From the NCBI GenBank assembly GCA_001972305.1, contig BDDD01005041.1:16573-80572 (forward strand): a DNA stretch of 64,000 nucleotides, written 5' to 3'. The translations under genes and the position numbers were made by a program. Under the pieces are notes generated by a model that saw only the letters and a list, made by a program, of their open reading frames with translations, was not told where the DNA came from and searched no databases. Shown here one piece after another: positions 22,438 to 32,928 of the stretch (the first letter of the stretch is position 1; the number at the start of each line of letters is the position of its first letter). This DNA is from Cephalotus follicularis. Taxonomy: Eukaryota; Streptophyta; Magnoliopsida; Oxalidales; Cephalotaceae.

Positions 22438-24720
22438 ATGGCAGTGAACTTGAACTCTGGAGAAAGCCAAAATATCTCCAAGCCACCATACTTTGATGGC
22501 AATAACTATAGCCATTGGAAGGCTAAAATGACAATTTTCATACAATCATTAGACTATAACTTGTGGGACCTCATTGTTGATGGTCCAAACTTGCCCACTA
22601 TTAGAAATGAAAATGATGAACCAATTCCTAAACCTAGAAGTAGCTATAATGATGAAGATAGGAGGAGAGTTCAAATGAACGCCAAAGCTAAACATATCAT
22701 AATTTGTGCTATAAATTCTAGTGATTTTAATAGAGTTTCATCTTGCATTTCGGCTAAAGAAATGTGGGATGGACTTGAGGTCACCTATGAAGGTACCAAT
22801 CAAGTCAAAGAAGCTAAAATAAGTATGCTTGTTCATGATTATGAGATGTTTACAATGAATGAAAATGAATACATCAAATCCATGTCCACAAGATTCACTA
22901 ATATTATAAATGCATTGCAAGCTCTAGATAAAGTGTATTCTAACAGTAAAATGGTAAGAAAGATTCTTAGGTGTTTGCTAAGAACATGGATGCTAGGAGT
23001 GGCAACGGGTAGGGTACCCGCCAGAATTGCTCATCCCATTCCTGAACCCGTTTATGTATCCCAATCCCGAAACCCGTCCCAAACCCGTTTAAATTTTATA
23101 ATAATTTTCCAAACCTGTCCCGTCCCGAACCCGCTATACCCGTTAATTACCCATCCCACCCGATTATCATTTAATCGGAGTAGGATACCAGAATCGAACC
23201 CGAAATCAGACCTGAAACCCGAAATTTAAAGAGAGTTAATTGGAGAAAAAAAAGAAAAATAAATAAATAAGTCTCTAATATCATCTATCACTATAAACCT
23301 AATAATAATTCAATATTACACTATTCATTAACAACAAATTTAGCATCCCACTCAATCATCAACAAATTTAACATCTTATTCAACATCACAATGCTAATCA
23401 ACAACAAAAATCAAATCATAGTTCAATAACAATTCAAGTATACCAAGTGATCAATATACATCAACTACAAAAGATCAAATTTAACACTAATACCATAAAC
23501 AAGTCCAACACAATAAACAACAATTTCTAATTACACAACTCATGTAACTTTCTTTTTGCACTTCACCTACAGAAGTTAGAAAAACATATTAGAGTATGAT
23601 AATAACAAATAAACGGGTTCGAGTAGCGGGTATCCTAGGGTCAAATCTCAATCCCATCCCAAACCCTAACGGATATTTTTTTAAAATCCCAAACCCATCC
23701 CAAATCCTATTAGGATTTTATAAACGGGTCCTATTAGGGTCGGGACGAGTCGGATACCCTAATAGTCCCGAAAAATTGCCATCCCTAATAGATTCCCAAG
23801 GTTACCACAATCGAAGAAGCAAAGGATCTCAACACCCTTCTCTTGGAGGATCTTTTAGGGTCTCTAATGACCCATGAATTATCAATGCAAAAGAAGGATA
23901 ATGATGAAGAAAAAGAAAAAAGAAAGAAAAATATTGTTGCTTTGAAATCATCCGAAATTGAAGATTCTGAAGGAGATAGTGATGAAGAGATTGCTCTTAT
24001 CACAAGGAAGTTCAAAAAATTCCTAGTTAGCAAAAAGAAGTTTGGTGTTAGACCAAATAAGAAAATTCATCAAAAGGGAGAATCAAGCAAACTTGAAGAG
24101 ATCATATGTTTCGAATGCAACAAACTGTGGCATTACAAAAGCGATTGCTCAAGACTAAAAAAGAACGAGCATTTGAAGAAGAAGAAAGCTATGCTCACTA
24201 CTTGAGATGATAGTGATGAGTGAAGTTCGGACGAAGACTCATGCGAAGAAGTTGCTCAATTGGCTTTGATGGCCATTAAGGAAGAAGAAGAAGAAGAGGA
24301 CAATGATGAGGTAAGCTACGATGAACTCGTTATTATTGTTGAAAAATATAGTTCTATCATAGCTTCCTTAAAGAAAAATGTCAAAAGTTTAACAAATGAT
24401 AATGATGAATTAAAATCGATTATAACTTGACTAAGGAAGATAATTCAAAGGAAGTTGAAATAGATTTTTTAGAAAATGAAATAAATTTTTTGGAAAAGGA
24501 AAATAAGAATCTTAAAATTGAGATAGACGCTTTAAAGAAAACTTTTTCAAAATTTTTAAATAGTATCGAAAAATTAGATAACCTTTTAGGAATGCAAAGA
24601 TGCATTTTTGATAAAGCCGACTTAGGATATGAAGAAATGAACAATGTAAAGCTTTATCAAAACTTCTTTGAAAGAAAGGAAAAGATTGAAAAGGATAAAG
24701 TTGAAAAAGTTTCTATTTAG
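22438..24720 (+). pseudogene. gag of element X (UBN2 type), interrupted
   Basis: The first part (22438-22985) reads PPYFDGNNYSHWKAKMTIFI and TYEGTNQVKEAKISMLVHDY, a Ty1/copia gag (UBN2-like) fold. It is cut by the hAT-type insertion 22994-23787 and resumes at 23796 with KVTTIEEAKDL. A zinc knuckle CFECNKLWHYKSDC (CX2CX4HX4C, with the usual Gly replaced) lies near 24108. A stop at 24203-24205 is followed by a long Glu/Lys-rich coiled coil (24427-24720). A second knuckle-like segment (CNYCGKIGHVSSSC) is near 24739. The long coiled-coil C-terminus is typical of SIRE gag. Gag packages element RNA in the particle. Confidence 0.85.
22994..23787. mobile_element. hAT-type non-autonomous element in gag of X
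   Basis: A 794 bp insertion has inverted ends TAGGAGTGGCAA and TAGGGATGGCAA and 8 bp duplications ATGGATGC / ATAGATTC that differ at two positions. Removing it joins the gag frame at the conserved R-T-W-x-P site. The interior is rich in AACCCG words and codes for nothing. Eight-base duplications and these ends fit the hAT superfamily. Confidence 0.8.
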
Positions 24721-25034
24721 AAGAAAAATGTAAATATTTCTTGTAATTATTGTGGTAAAATTGGACATGTATCATCATCTTGTTATTACAAAAGAAATGT
24801 TATGTATAAAAGAAATGTAAATTTTCATTGTAACTATTGTAGTAAATAATGTCATATTTCCTCTTTATGTTTTTACAAGAAAAATATATTGCATAATTCA
24901 ACTTTTGTTAGAATAAAAAAGGTATGGGTTCCAAAAGGAATCATTATAACTAATCCCAAATGACCCAAAATTTGTTGGGTACCTCAAGCAAAATTTTGAA
25001 TTTATTTTTTTGTAGATGTGCTTGAAGGCGTTAT

Positions 25035-25473
25035 CCAAGAAGACGTAATGGTATTTGGATAATGGATTCTCCAAGCATATGACCGGTGACAAAAGTTTAT
25101 TCGTAAACTTTGAGTCAAAGCAAGGAGGAGATGTCACATTTGGAGATAATGCAGCAGGAAAGATCATGAGATTTGCCTCCATAGGTAATGATCAAACCTC
25201 TGTTCATAATGTTTTATATGTTGATGGACTCAAACACAATCTCTTGAGTATCAGTCAATTATGTGACAAGGATTGTAGAGTTATTTTTGAAAAAGATTCT
25301 TGTAAAGTAATAGACATCAAGAATAACCAAACTAAGTTTATTGGATATAGACATGAAAATGTATATGTTGTAGATATAAATGATTTACAAAATGTAAAAT
25401 GTCTTGTATTCATAAACGATGATAGTTGGTCATGGCATAGGAGACTAGGACATGTCGATATGTCAACTATTTT
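25035..25473 (+). pseudogene. protease and integrase N-terminus of element X (first part)
   Basis: The protease box reads YLDNGFSKHMTGD. Relatives have D-S-G at this place, so the catalytic triplet is changed (Ser codon to Asn) and activity is doubtful. The frame continues through LYVDGLKHNLLSISQLCD to the integrase pre-domain SWHRRLGHVDMST, where the solo LTR Z2 is inserted. Confidence 0.85.
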
Positions 25474-26182
25474 TGTGACGACCCGAATTCCCTTTTTTGT
25501 ACTGTTCATGCATACTTTGCACCGTATTGTACTGTATTGAATTGTATCGAACTATATTGTATTATACTGGCTTGAAATAAGTATATACCTATTGGTTGTA
25601 GTATGGAACGTATGCATGTATAGTCAGGATTTTGGACTGAGTATCGGAGAGATGGTGAATTGACTATATAAGTCAATTTCTCACCCTTTTCTCTCATTTT
25701 TCACTCCATCTTCCTCTCTCTCTACACTTCTTCTCTCTCCCTACCTGACAAATCTCCATAGCAGCTCCGGATTGGCTTCCTCCATCAACAAGATAGCATT
25801 TGCAAGTTGTAGCATACCAATTGAACAATAATAGAGAGTGGGTTCTTGGAAATCTCCAGCTTTGATCGATAGTTTGTTCAACCGTTAAAGCTGCTATAAT
25901 AGGTAGAACTTCTTACTTGAATTGCCTACATCTTATATGGATTGATTGATTAAATTGCATGATTAAATGAGTGTATTGAGTGAAATTGTAGGTTTTAGGG
26001 TTTTTATTAAATCCTTAGCCAAATTGATATAGAAATGATAGAATTTGTAAATTGAAAGTAGTAACTTGTTTTACTAACTTTAAATGATTGATTTTAACAC
26101 TTGGTTTTCAAAGAACGGGTTTTAATGGGTTTTTAACCTGAGATTTGGCTATTTTTCTGCATAAAAATCGACCCTGCCCAAC

Positions 26183-26520
26183 AAAGACATCGATCCCCAG
26201 CCCATGGACATCGATGTCTTTCGCTTTAGAGTGCAGCATCCTTGATTCCGCAGCAAAGACATCGATGTCTTTGAAAGACATCGACGTCTTTGCCTTGAGA
26301 TGTCTTCTCCCCAGAGAAGACATCGATGCGCATTCCTAGGCTGTTTTTATTGAAACGTGTCGACGTCTTTGTCCAAGGACATCAACGTCTTCAGCTAGAA
26401 CTTTACACACATAGAGAAAGACATCGACGTCTTTCAAAGACATTGATGTCCTTCTACCATTTTAAAGGAATGCCCTGATACGAATCGATGTCTTTGGCCA
26501 AGGACATCGACGCCTTTCGG
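26183..26520 (+). repeat. palindromic motif array in Z2
   Basis: Words of the form AAAGACATCGATGTCTTT and its half-sites (GACATCGA, TCGATGTCTTT, with ATCGAC and ATTGAT variants) occur about ten times in 340 bp. They are often paired as two inverted half-sites around a short spacer. Confidence 0.9.
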
Positions 26521-27012
26521 GCTGAATGGAACTTTTAGCTATTTTAAAGCTTTGTTTCAACTCTTTTTCACATTGCCGCTTGACCAGAGCCTCACTTGAG
26601 GTATTCAAGCGTTTGAAACACATTTTTTCAAGGTTTTCAAAGATTGAATTGATAAATTGATAAAGTGAGAACTTGAGCCATAGGCGACGACCCAGTGATT
26701 TTCTTTGACCGGGTATATGTTCTTTCCTATCTCGTTATCTGATTGTCACAACCTATTGGCTATTGATTGATTGATTGCTTGCTTGAGTCATAAGTGTTGT
26801 GAGTCTAAGTTCGGAACGCTGGACGCATTCTCCCATTTCTCCATTAGACATCACCACTTATTGACATTGTATTGACAGATTGATTTTATTGTATGAATCC
26901 TATAGTGCGACCTTACGATTCGTATCGGCATATTAGGCTGTCGACTCTGTCCACCTATTTCGTCGATCGCCTCATTCATTGTATTGACTTCTCCCTTATG
27001 GTCGAGTTTACC

Positions 27013-27262
27013 GATTGATGCTCCCGGATGGCTGTAGCTCCCTAACGGTTTAGTAGCTCCCCCGTGGCTGTAGCACATTGATATTGTTACTGACTGACGA
27101 TTGATGCTCCTGGAGAGCTGTAGCTCCCTAACAGTTTAGTAGCTCCCCCATGGCTGTAGCATATCGATATTGTTACTGACTGACGATTGATACTCTCGGA
27201 GGGATGTAGCTCCCTAACGGTTTAGTAGCTCCCACATGGCTGTAGCTCATCGATACTGTATT
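27013..27262 (+). repeat. 86 bp tandem repeat, three copies
   Basis: Units begin GATTGATGCTCC at 27013, 27099 and 27185. Each contains two 'gctgtagc' words. The array is found only in Z2 among the Z LTRs in this window. Confidence 0.9.
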
Positions 27263-28082
27263 TATATAGCCATAGGCTGGAAGACCTATGAGTCCCAAAC
27301 CTGATCAGTTCAAGACAAATAGGTAGATCTTCCACCCTTTTTGAAGGACTACCTTCGGTGGGATTGATCATTTCCACTGATTGAGACTGTACTAACTGAG
27401 GTCGCATGCTCTATAGGATATGACTGTTTGACTAGGTGTTTGATACACCACCATTGAGTGTCTACCATTGATTAATTGTTATAGATCCTATCCATATGCT
27501 CTGTTATAGGCCAGTGTCATACGCATAGTCAGATCGCCAATTGTATTCATGCATTTGCCATATCATGCATTTATATTGTACACCGAACATTTATATTGCA
27601 TAGACTGTCACCGATATTGCACATTGTACATGCATACACGCTGCATGGGGTTTCTGCTTAGCCTTGTGGCTAACCCCATCCTTCGGGGTGGGGCTGTGTT
27701 GTACGTTTTGCGTGCGGCATAGGTAGGGTAGCAGGTAGCAGTGGACAGAAGGATTGAAGATCCGGTGCGACCGCATGACCATTGATGTGACAGAGCTTGG
27801 ATTGTAGATTGTACCGATGAGACTGATGACGAGTATCGTTTTATAAATGTATTGTATTGAGATGACTGGCATAGTATTGTAACAGAATTTGTACTGTACT
27901 GTATTGCATGGATGGATTATTGCAATGTTTACAAGAGAACTGTATTGTATCTTCCGCACAATGACTCGTTTTGTAAAGTTTTAAGCTTTTTCGCATTTTT
28001 ATATTGCTAGTCCTGACCATTGTATTGTATATTGGATTGAGAGTAATGCCATGTGTCCGTCCTCCTGGTACGGGGTGTTACA

Positions 28083-29354
28083 ATTTCAAAGTTTTTAAAG
28101 TATGAACTAGTTAAAGGCCTTCCCAAAATTAGTTTTGAAAAAGATAAAATATGTGACGCATGTCAATATGGGAAGCAAACTAGAGCATAGTTTAAGAGCA
28201 AAGATATAGTCTCTACAACTAGGCCATTACAACTGTTGCATATTGATTTATTTGGACCTATTGATGTAAGAAGTCTAAGTGGTAAATCATATGCCATGAT
28301 TATTATCGATGATTATTATAGATATACATGGACTATTTTTCTTGCTCATAAAAATGAGGCTTTTAAAGAATTTTTAAGCTTTTGTAAAATTGTTCAAAAA
28401 GAAAAGGACACTTCTATTTTAACAATTAGAAGTGATCATGGAAAAAAAAAAATTGAAAATCATCTTTTTGAAAACTTTTGCAATGAAAATGGCTTTATTC
28501 ATGAGTTTTCTACACCTAGAACCCCTCAACAAAATGGGGTCGTTAAAAGGAAAAATAGAACTCTACAAGAAATGTGTAGAACTCTTTTAAATGAAAATAA
28601 TTTGCCAAAATATTTTTGGGCTAAAGTCATAAATACTTCATGTTATATCTTGAATAGAATATCAATAAGGTCAATTCTCAAAAAGACTCTATATGAATTA
28701 TGGATGGGGAGAAAGCCTAACATTATTTACTTTCATGCTTTCGGATGTAAGTGCTTCATACACAGCAACAGAAAAGACCATCTTGGTAAGTTCGACTCCA
28801 AAGTCAACGAAAGTATATTTCTTGGCTATTCAACTACTAGTAGAGCTTTTAGGTGTTTTAATAAAAGAACTTTACTTGTTGAAGAATCTATGCATGTAAT
28901 TTTTGATGAATCTAACCCAAAACTTCTGAAAGAAGTTATTAATGTTGATTCTATATATTTTATTGAGAATGGAGTTGAGAAGCTAAATCTAGAAGATAGC
29001 AAAAAGGAGGAGCCTATACATGGAGAATCCTCTCAAGAAAGCTACCAAGAAGCTCTTCACAACAAGACTTTGAAGGTGGTAAGAGGACATCCTCATGAGG
29101 CAATCATAGGTAATCCTAGATTAGGTGTAACTACTAGGTCTAGCATAAATCACAACTATATTGCTTTTCTATCTCAAATAGAGCCTAGAAATATAAAAAA
29201 AGCCGAAAATGATGAAAATTGGATAAATGTTATGCAAGAAGAACTAAACCAATTAGAACGTAATAAAGTATGGAACTTAGTACCTAGGCCTAATAATCAT
29301 AACATAATTAGTACTAATGGGTATATAGAAATAAAATGGATGACCAAAGAATAG
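28083..29354 (+). pseudogene. integrase of element X (second part)
   Basis: After the Z2 insertion the zinc-binding site resumes (CDACQYGKQTRA), followed by the core: HIDLFGP (first Asp), TIRSDHGKK (second Asp) and PQQNGVVKRKNRT, where the expected catalytic Glu is Lys. The domain continues through the GKFDSK and FLGYS motifs and a linker to MQEELNQLERNKVWNLV, the start of reverse transcriptase homology. It ends in a stop at 29352-29354. Confidence 0.85.
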
Positions 29355-30874
29355 TTATTATGAACAAAGTTAGGTTAGTTGCTAAAGGTTATTCCTAAGA
29401 AGAGGGAGTCGATTTTGATGAGTCTTATGCACCGGTAGCTAGACTAGAGTCCATTCATATTTTGCTTGCATATGCATCTTATAAAGATTTTACTCTTTTT
29501 CAAATGGATGTAAAAAGTGCATTTTTAAATGGTTTGATAAAGAAGGAAGTTTATGTAGAACAACCTCCCGGTTTTGAAAATCCACATTTTCCAAATCATA
29601 TTTTTAAGCTTTCAAAAGCATTATATGGTTTAAAACAAGCTCCTAGAACTTGGTATGAAAAGCTAAGTGGATATTTACTTGAAAATAGTTTTAAAGAGGT
29701 ACAATTGATATAACTCTCTTTACTAAATCTCTTAATAAATATATTTTAATTGTGCAAATATACGTTGATGATATAATATTTGGATCCACTAATGAGGATT
29801 TGTGCAAAGAGTTTTCTAAGATCATGCAGGATGAATTCGAGATGAGCATGATGGGCGAGCTAAATTTTTTCTTGGACTTCAAGTCAAACAACTTAAGGAC
29901 ATCCTCTTCATTAACCAATCCAAATACATAAAAGATCTACTCAAGAGATTTGGAATGGAGAATGCAAAGAAGAGTAAAACTCCAATGAGCACAACGACAA
30001 TGTTAGATAAAGACGAGCAAGGTAAACCCATTGACCAAAAACTCTATAGGAGTATGACTGGTTCGTTACATTATTTAACTGCTATTAGACCGGATATCTT
30101 GTTTAGTGTATGTTTGTGTGTTCACTTTCAAGCTTTTCCTAAAGAATTAAAGATCTACTCAAGAGATTCAGGATGGAGAATGCAAAGATGAGTAAAACTC
30201 CAATGAGCACAACGACAAGGTTAGATAAAGACGAGCAAGGTAAACCCATTGACCAAAAACTCTATAGGAGTATGATTGGTTCGTTACTTTATTTAACTGC
30301 TATTAGACCGGATATATTATTTAGTGTATGTTTGTGTGCTCACTTTCAAGCTTGTCCTAAATAATTACATTTGCATGCGATAAAAAGAATTTTTAAATAT
30401 CTAGATTATACATCTTCCGTAGGACTTTGGTATCCTAGGAATTCATCCTTTGACTTGCATACATATTCTGATGCGGATTTTGGAGGCTAGAAAGTAGATA
30501 GAAAGTGCACTAGTGGCACTTGCCAATTTCTAGGAAATATGCTAATTTCTTGGTTTAGCAAGAAACAAAACTCGGTAGCACTTTCCACTACCGAAGTTGA
30601 GTATATTGCCGCAGGAAGTTGTTATGCTCAAGTAATGTGGATGAAACAACAACTCCTAGACTATGGCTTCAATTTTGAAAAAGTGCCTATAAGGTGTGAT
30701 AACACTAGTGCAATTTGCTTAGGAAAAAATCTCATACACCACTCGAGAATTAAGCACATAGATATTAGATATCACTTTATAAAAGATCACATAGAAAAAG
30801 GAGATGTCGAACTAGTTTTCGTACCTACTCAAGACCAAGTTGCGGACATCTTTACTAAACCCTTACATGAGTAA
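29355..30874 (+). pseudogene. reverse transcriptase and RNase H of element X, with 218 bp duplication
   Basis: Segments in changing frames encode VRLVAKGYS, FQMDVKSAFLNGLIKKEVYV, ALYGLKQAPRTWYEKL, then after a frameshift near 29700 IYVDDIIFGST (catalytic YVDD kept), and YRSMTGSLHYLTAIRPDI. A 218 bp segment starting at 29931 is repeated at 30149-30366. RNase H follows, with NSVALSTTEVEYIAA, RCDNTSAICL and VADIFTKPLHE ending at 30874. Several stops make the region inactive. Confidence 0.85.
29931..30366 (+). repeat. 218 bp tandem duplication within reverse transcriptase
   Basis: The copies start with AAAGATCTACTCAAGAGATT at 29931 and 30149 and are nearly identical. The first carries a few differences, for example TTCCTAAAG against GTCCTAAAT at its end. 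Confidence 0.92.
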
Positions 30875-31019
30875 ACTTTTTCAAAATTTAGATTGGAATT
30901 AGGTTTATGTGAAATTGAGTGATTGATATGATTATATGCTTATGGGTTTTTTATTGATGTGCTTATATGTCCATTCTTGCATCATTTGCATTCATAAAAT
31001 CGCGTTATCTAGAAATCGG

Positions 31020-31160
31020 CAGAAAACAGAGTAAAGCACCAACGCCTAGACTAAAAGCGTCAGTGGTTTACACTGCAATTTAGGGCTCGAATTGTGCAAA
31101 GCGACACCGCTTTACCGAAAAGCGTTGACGCTTTAGATGTGTTTTATAACAGTAAGCGTT
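31020..31160 (+). repeat. AGCGTC/GACGCT palindromic motifs before the third ORF
   Basis: Words such as AAAGCGTTGACGCTTT (near 31120) and AAAGCGTCAGTGGTTT lie between RNase H and the ORF at 31270. They are the same motif class as in the X LTRs, here in an internal position. Confidence 0.75.
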
Positions 31161-31269
31161 AACTGATATTCAAATTAAATGCAAACCCTAACTTTCAAAA
31201 CCCCTCTCTGGCGATTTCAAGACGATTTCTTGCCGAAAATCACATCTAATCCTCTCAAAGTCACCAAAG

Positions 31270-32484
31270 ATGCCTAGAACAAAGAATATTGAGGCTGGAG
31301 AAGGCTCAAGGAGAAGGAAAAGTATTGGAAGAAAGAGGAAAGGTAGAGATTCTGGATATCAGTCTTCATCGGAGGAAGTCCCCCAAGTAGTAAGGTACCT
31401 CGAAGCTTATTACGAATGCAAAATCTTGGTTGGTAAAACTTTAGATTTTGATTTTTGCACAAATGAGGGTTTTCCAATTGTGGATTGGTTAAATGCCCAG
31501 GAATTAGGACCTATTTTTACCATAAATCTCCCTCATTACCAGGATTTGAAGAAGGAGTTTTATGTTAATATTCTCCCTAGTTCTAGTGTAGACTTATGTA
31601 CTAGGGTAAAGAATAGAGAAATTGAATTAAATTTTACTACCCTAGCTTCAATTTTAGAAATCTCCTATGTTGGCACTAGGGCTTGGAACCAAAGACATTG
31701 GGCTGTGGATGAAGTGTTTAGAAAGGAGGAATGTGTGTGCTTGTTATTTGGCGAAAGCGCACAAGTGTTGCAAAAGATGTATTCTAGAAATCTTAGTCTT
31801 CACCATAGATTCCTACATCGTGTGGTAGCTACTCATATTTTGCCTAAAGCCGCTGGGTTCTACGAAGTGACCCATCTGGAAGCATTTACAATGTTCCATA
31901 TCATTACGGGTCAAAGAATTTGTGTGCCCAAGCTTATCTTGAACCATATTCAAGCAATGCATTCTAGAGAAAACGCTAGGTTTCCCTATAGTAATATAAT
32001 AACCAAGATCCTCATGCATTTTGGTGTGGACTTGAGTGGAGAAGTGCACCATGCACTTCAAAGTGCTGACAAGTTAGGAAAGGGAACCTTAGGAAGAATG
32101 GGGTTCAAGAAGCACAAAAGGCTTGGGACTTGGATTCCTAGAGATGAATATTCAAATAGGGTAAATGGGGAAGGAGAAGAAATACGAGGTAAAAAAGAAA
32201 GGGCTCCGCAAGTTGACCCCGCTCCAAGTGTTAACTTGCCAAGTAATCAATTTGAAAAAATTATGCGAGCAATCAAAGGTTTAGAAATGGGGATTCAACG
32301 GGTTGAGCGGAGGCAAAAGAGATTAGAGAGAAAGCTAGTTGCGAAAGGAGTTATTGAAGACGAGGGCATCACATCTTTCTCAAGCCAAGAAGACCAAGCC
32401 AACCAACGAGAAAAAGAAGGAGGCACCGATGAAATGGGAGATATTGATGGAGATAATGATGCAGATGACCATATGGATGTTTGA
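31270..32484 (+). CDS. intact third ORF of element X, putative plant transposon protein
   Basis: This is an uninterrupted frame of 404 codons from MPRTKNIEAGEG, placed after pol where SIRE elements have an env-like gene. The N-terminus is basic (SRRRKSIGRKRKGR, a possible nuclear signal). Residues of about 45-260 form a globular domain with LPSSSVDLCTRVKNREIEL and VVATHILPKAAGFYEVTHLE. This resembles the domain annotated as 'putative plant transposon protein' (PF20167 type, from memory). Residues of about 325-360 are a likely coiled coil (FEKIMRAIKGLEMGIQRVER), and the tail is acidic. I see no signal peptide or membrane segment, so an envelope role is not supported. It is open although gag-pol is ruined. 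Function unknown. Confidence 0.8.
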   Translation: MPRTKNIEAGEGSRRRKSIGRKRKGRDSGYQSSSEEVPQVVRYLEAYYECKILVGKTLDFDFCTNEGFPIVDWLNAQELGPIFTINLPHYQDLKKEFYVNILPSSSVDLCTRVKNREIELNFTTLASILEISYVGTRAWNQRHWAVDEVFRKEECVCLLFGESAQVLQKMYSRNLSLHHRFLHRVVATHILPKAAGFYEVTHLEAFTMFHIITGQRICVPKLILNHIQAMHSRENARFPYSNIITKILMHFGVDLSGEVHHALQSADKLGKGTLGRMGFKKHKRLGTWIPRDEYSNRVNGEGEEIRGKKERAPQVDPAPSVNLPSNQFEKIMRAIKGLEMGIQRVERRQKRLERKLVAKGVIEDEGITSFSSQEDQANQREKEGGTDEMGDIDGDNDADDHMDV

Positions 32485-32759
32485 GCTTTAGTTTTTCATG
32501 TCATCATTCATTTTGCATTATGTTATGTTTGAAATTCGAAGATTTTGATATTTTGTAATTTGTTATGCTTTGAACTCACTTTGATTTGTAATTTGATGAT
32601 TTGTAATTTGTTTCGATGTTTTATGTTTTTAAACATTGGTTGTAATGTTTGGATGATGTATGGAAACATTGGATGATTTGCTTTTTCGCTTTGCTCTTAC
32701 GATATGAATGTTTCACACTTGTTGTTTAATTTGATCTCTCTTAACTTTTTGATGTTATG

Positions 32760-32928
32760 CAAAAAAGGGGGGGAGTATGCACGGTAACCATTGTCACATT
32801 TAGGGGGAGTTCGTATTTTACGAATGTATATATCGTTATAATTTAACTTATAAATTGTTATACTTTATTATGTTTTCAACTTATGTGCAAATGTAGCAAA
32901 TTTTTATCATCATAAAAAAGGGGGAGAT
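32760..32928 (+). other. repeated polypurine tracts before the 3' LTR of X
   Basis: Three G-rich tracts occur: AAAAAAGGGGGGGAG (near 32761), TTTAGGGGGAG (near 32799) and AAAAAAGGGGGAGA directly before the LTR at 32929. Several such tracts in a row are a known trait of SIRE-like elements. Confidence 0.85.

Larger units (their letters stand above)
25474..28082 (+). mobile_element. solo LTR of family Z (copy Z2) in element X
   Basis: A 2,609 bp block starts TGTGACGACCC and ends GGGGTGTTACA. It is flanked by ATTTT and ATTTC, which is one mismatch in a five-base duplication. It is the longest Z LTR here. It has about 1 kb (26880-27890) not present in the LTRs at 50360 and 54532, including a three-copy 86 bp tandem repeat. 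The palindrome array lies at 26183-26520. No internal region is present. Confidence 0.88.

Noticed and set aside
26183-26520. CRISPR-like array (palindromic repeats with varying spacers)
   Set aside because: The repeats are irregularly spaced, lie in plant LTRs with target duplications, and no cas gene is present.
31270-32484. Calling the third ORF of X a viral-type envelope
   Set aside because: Position alone suggests it. There is no signal peptide, membrane segment or cleavage site in the sequence.
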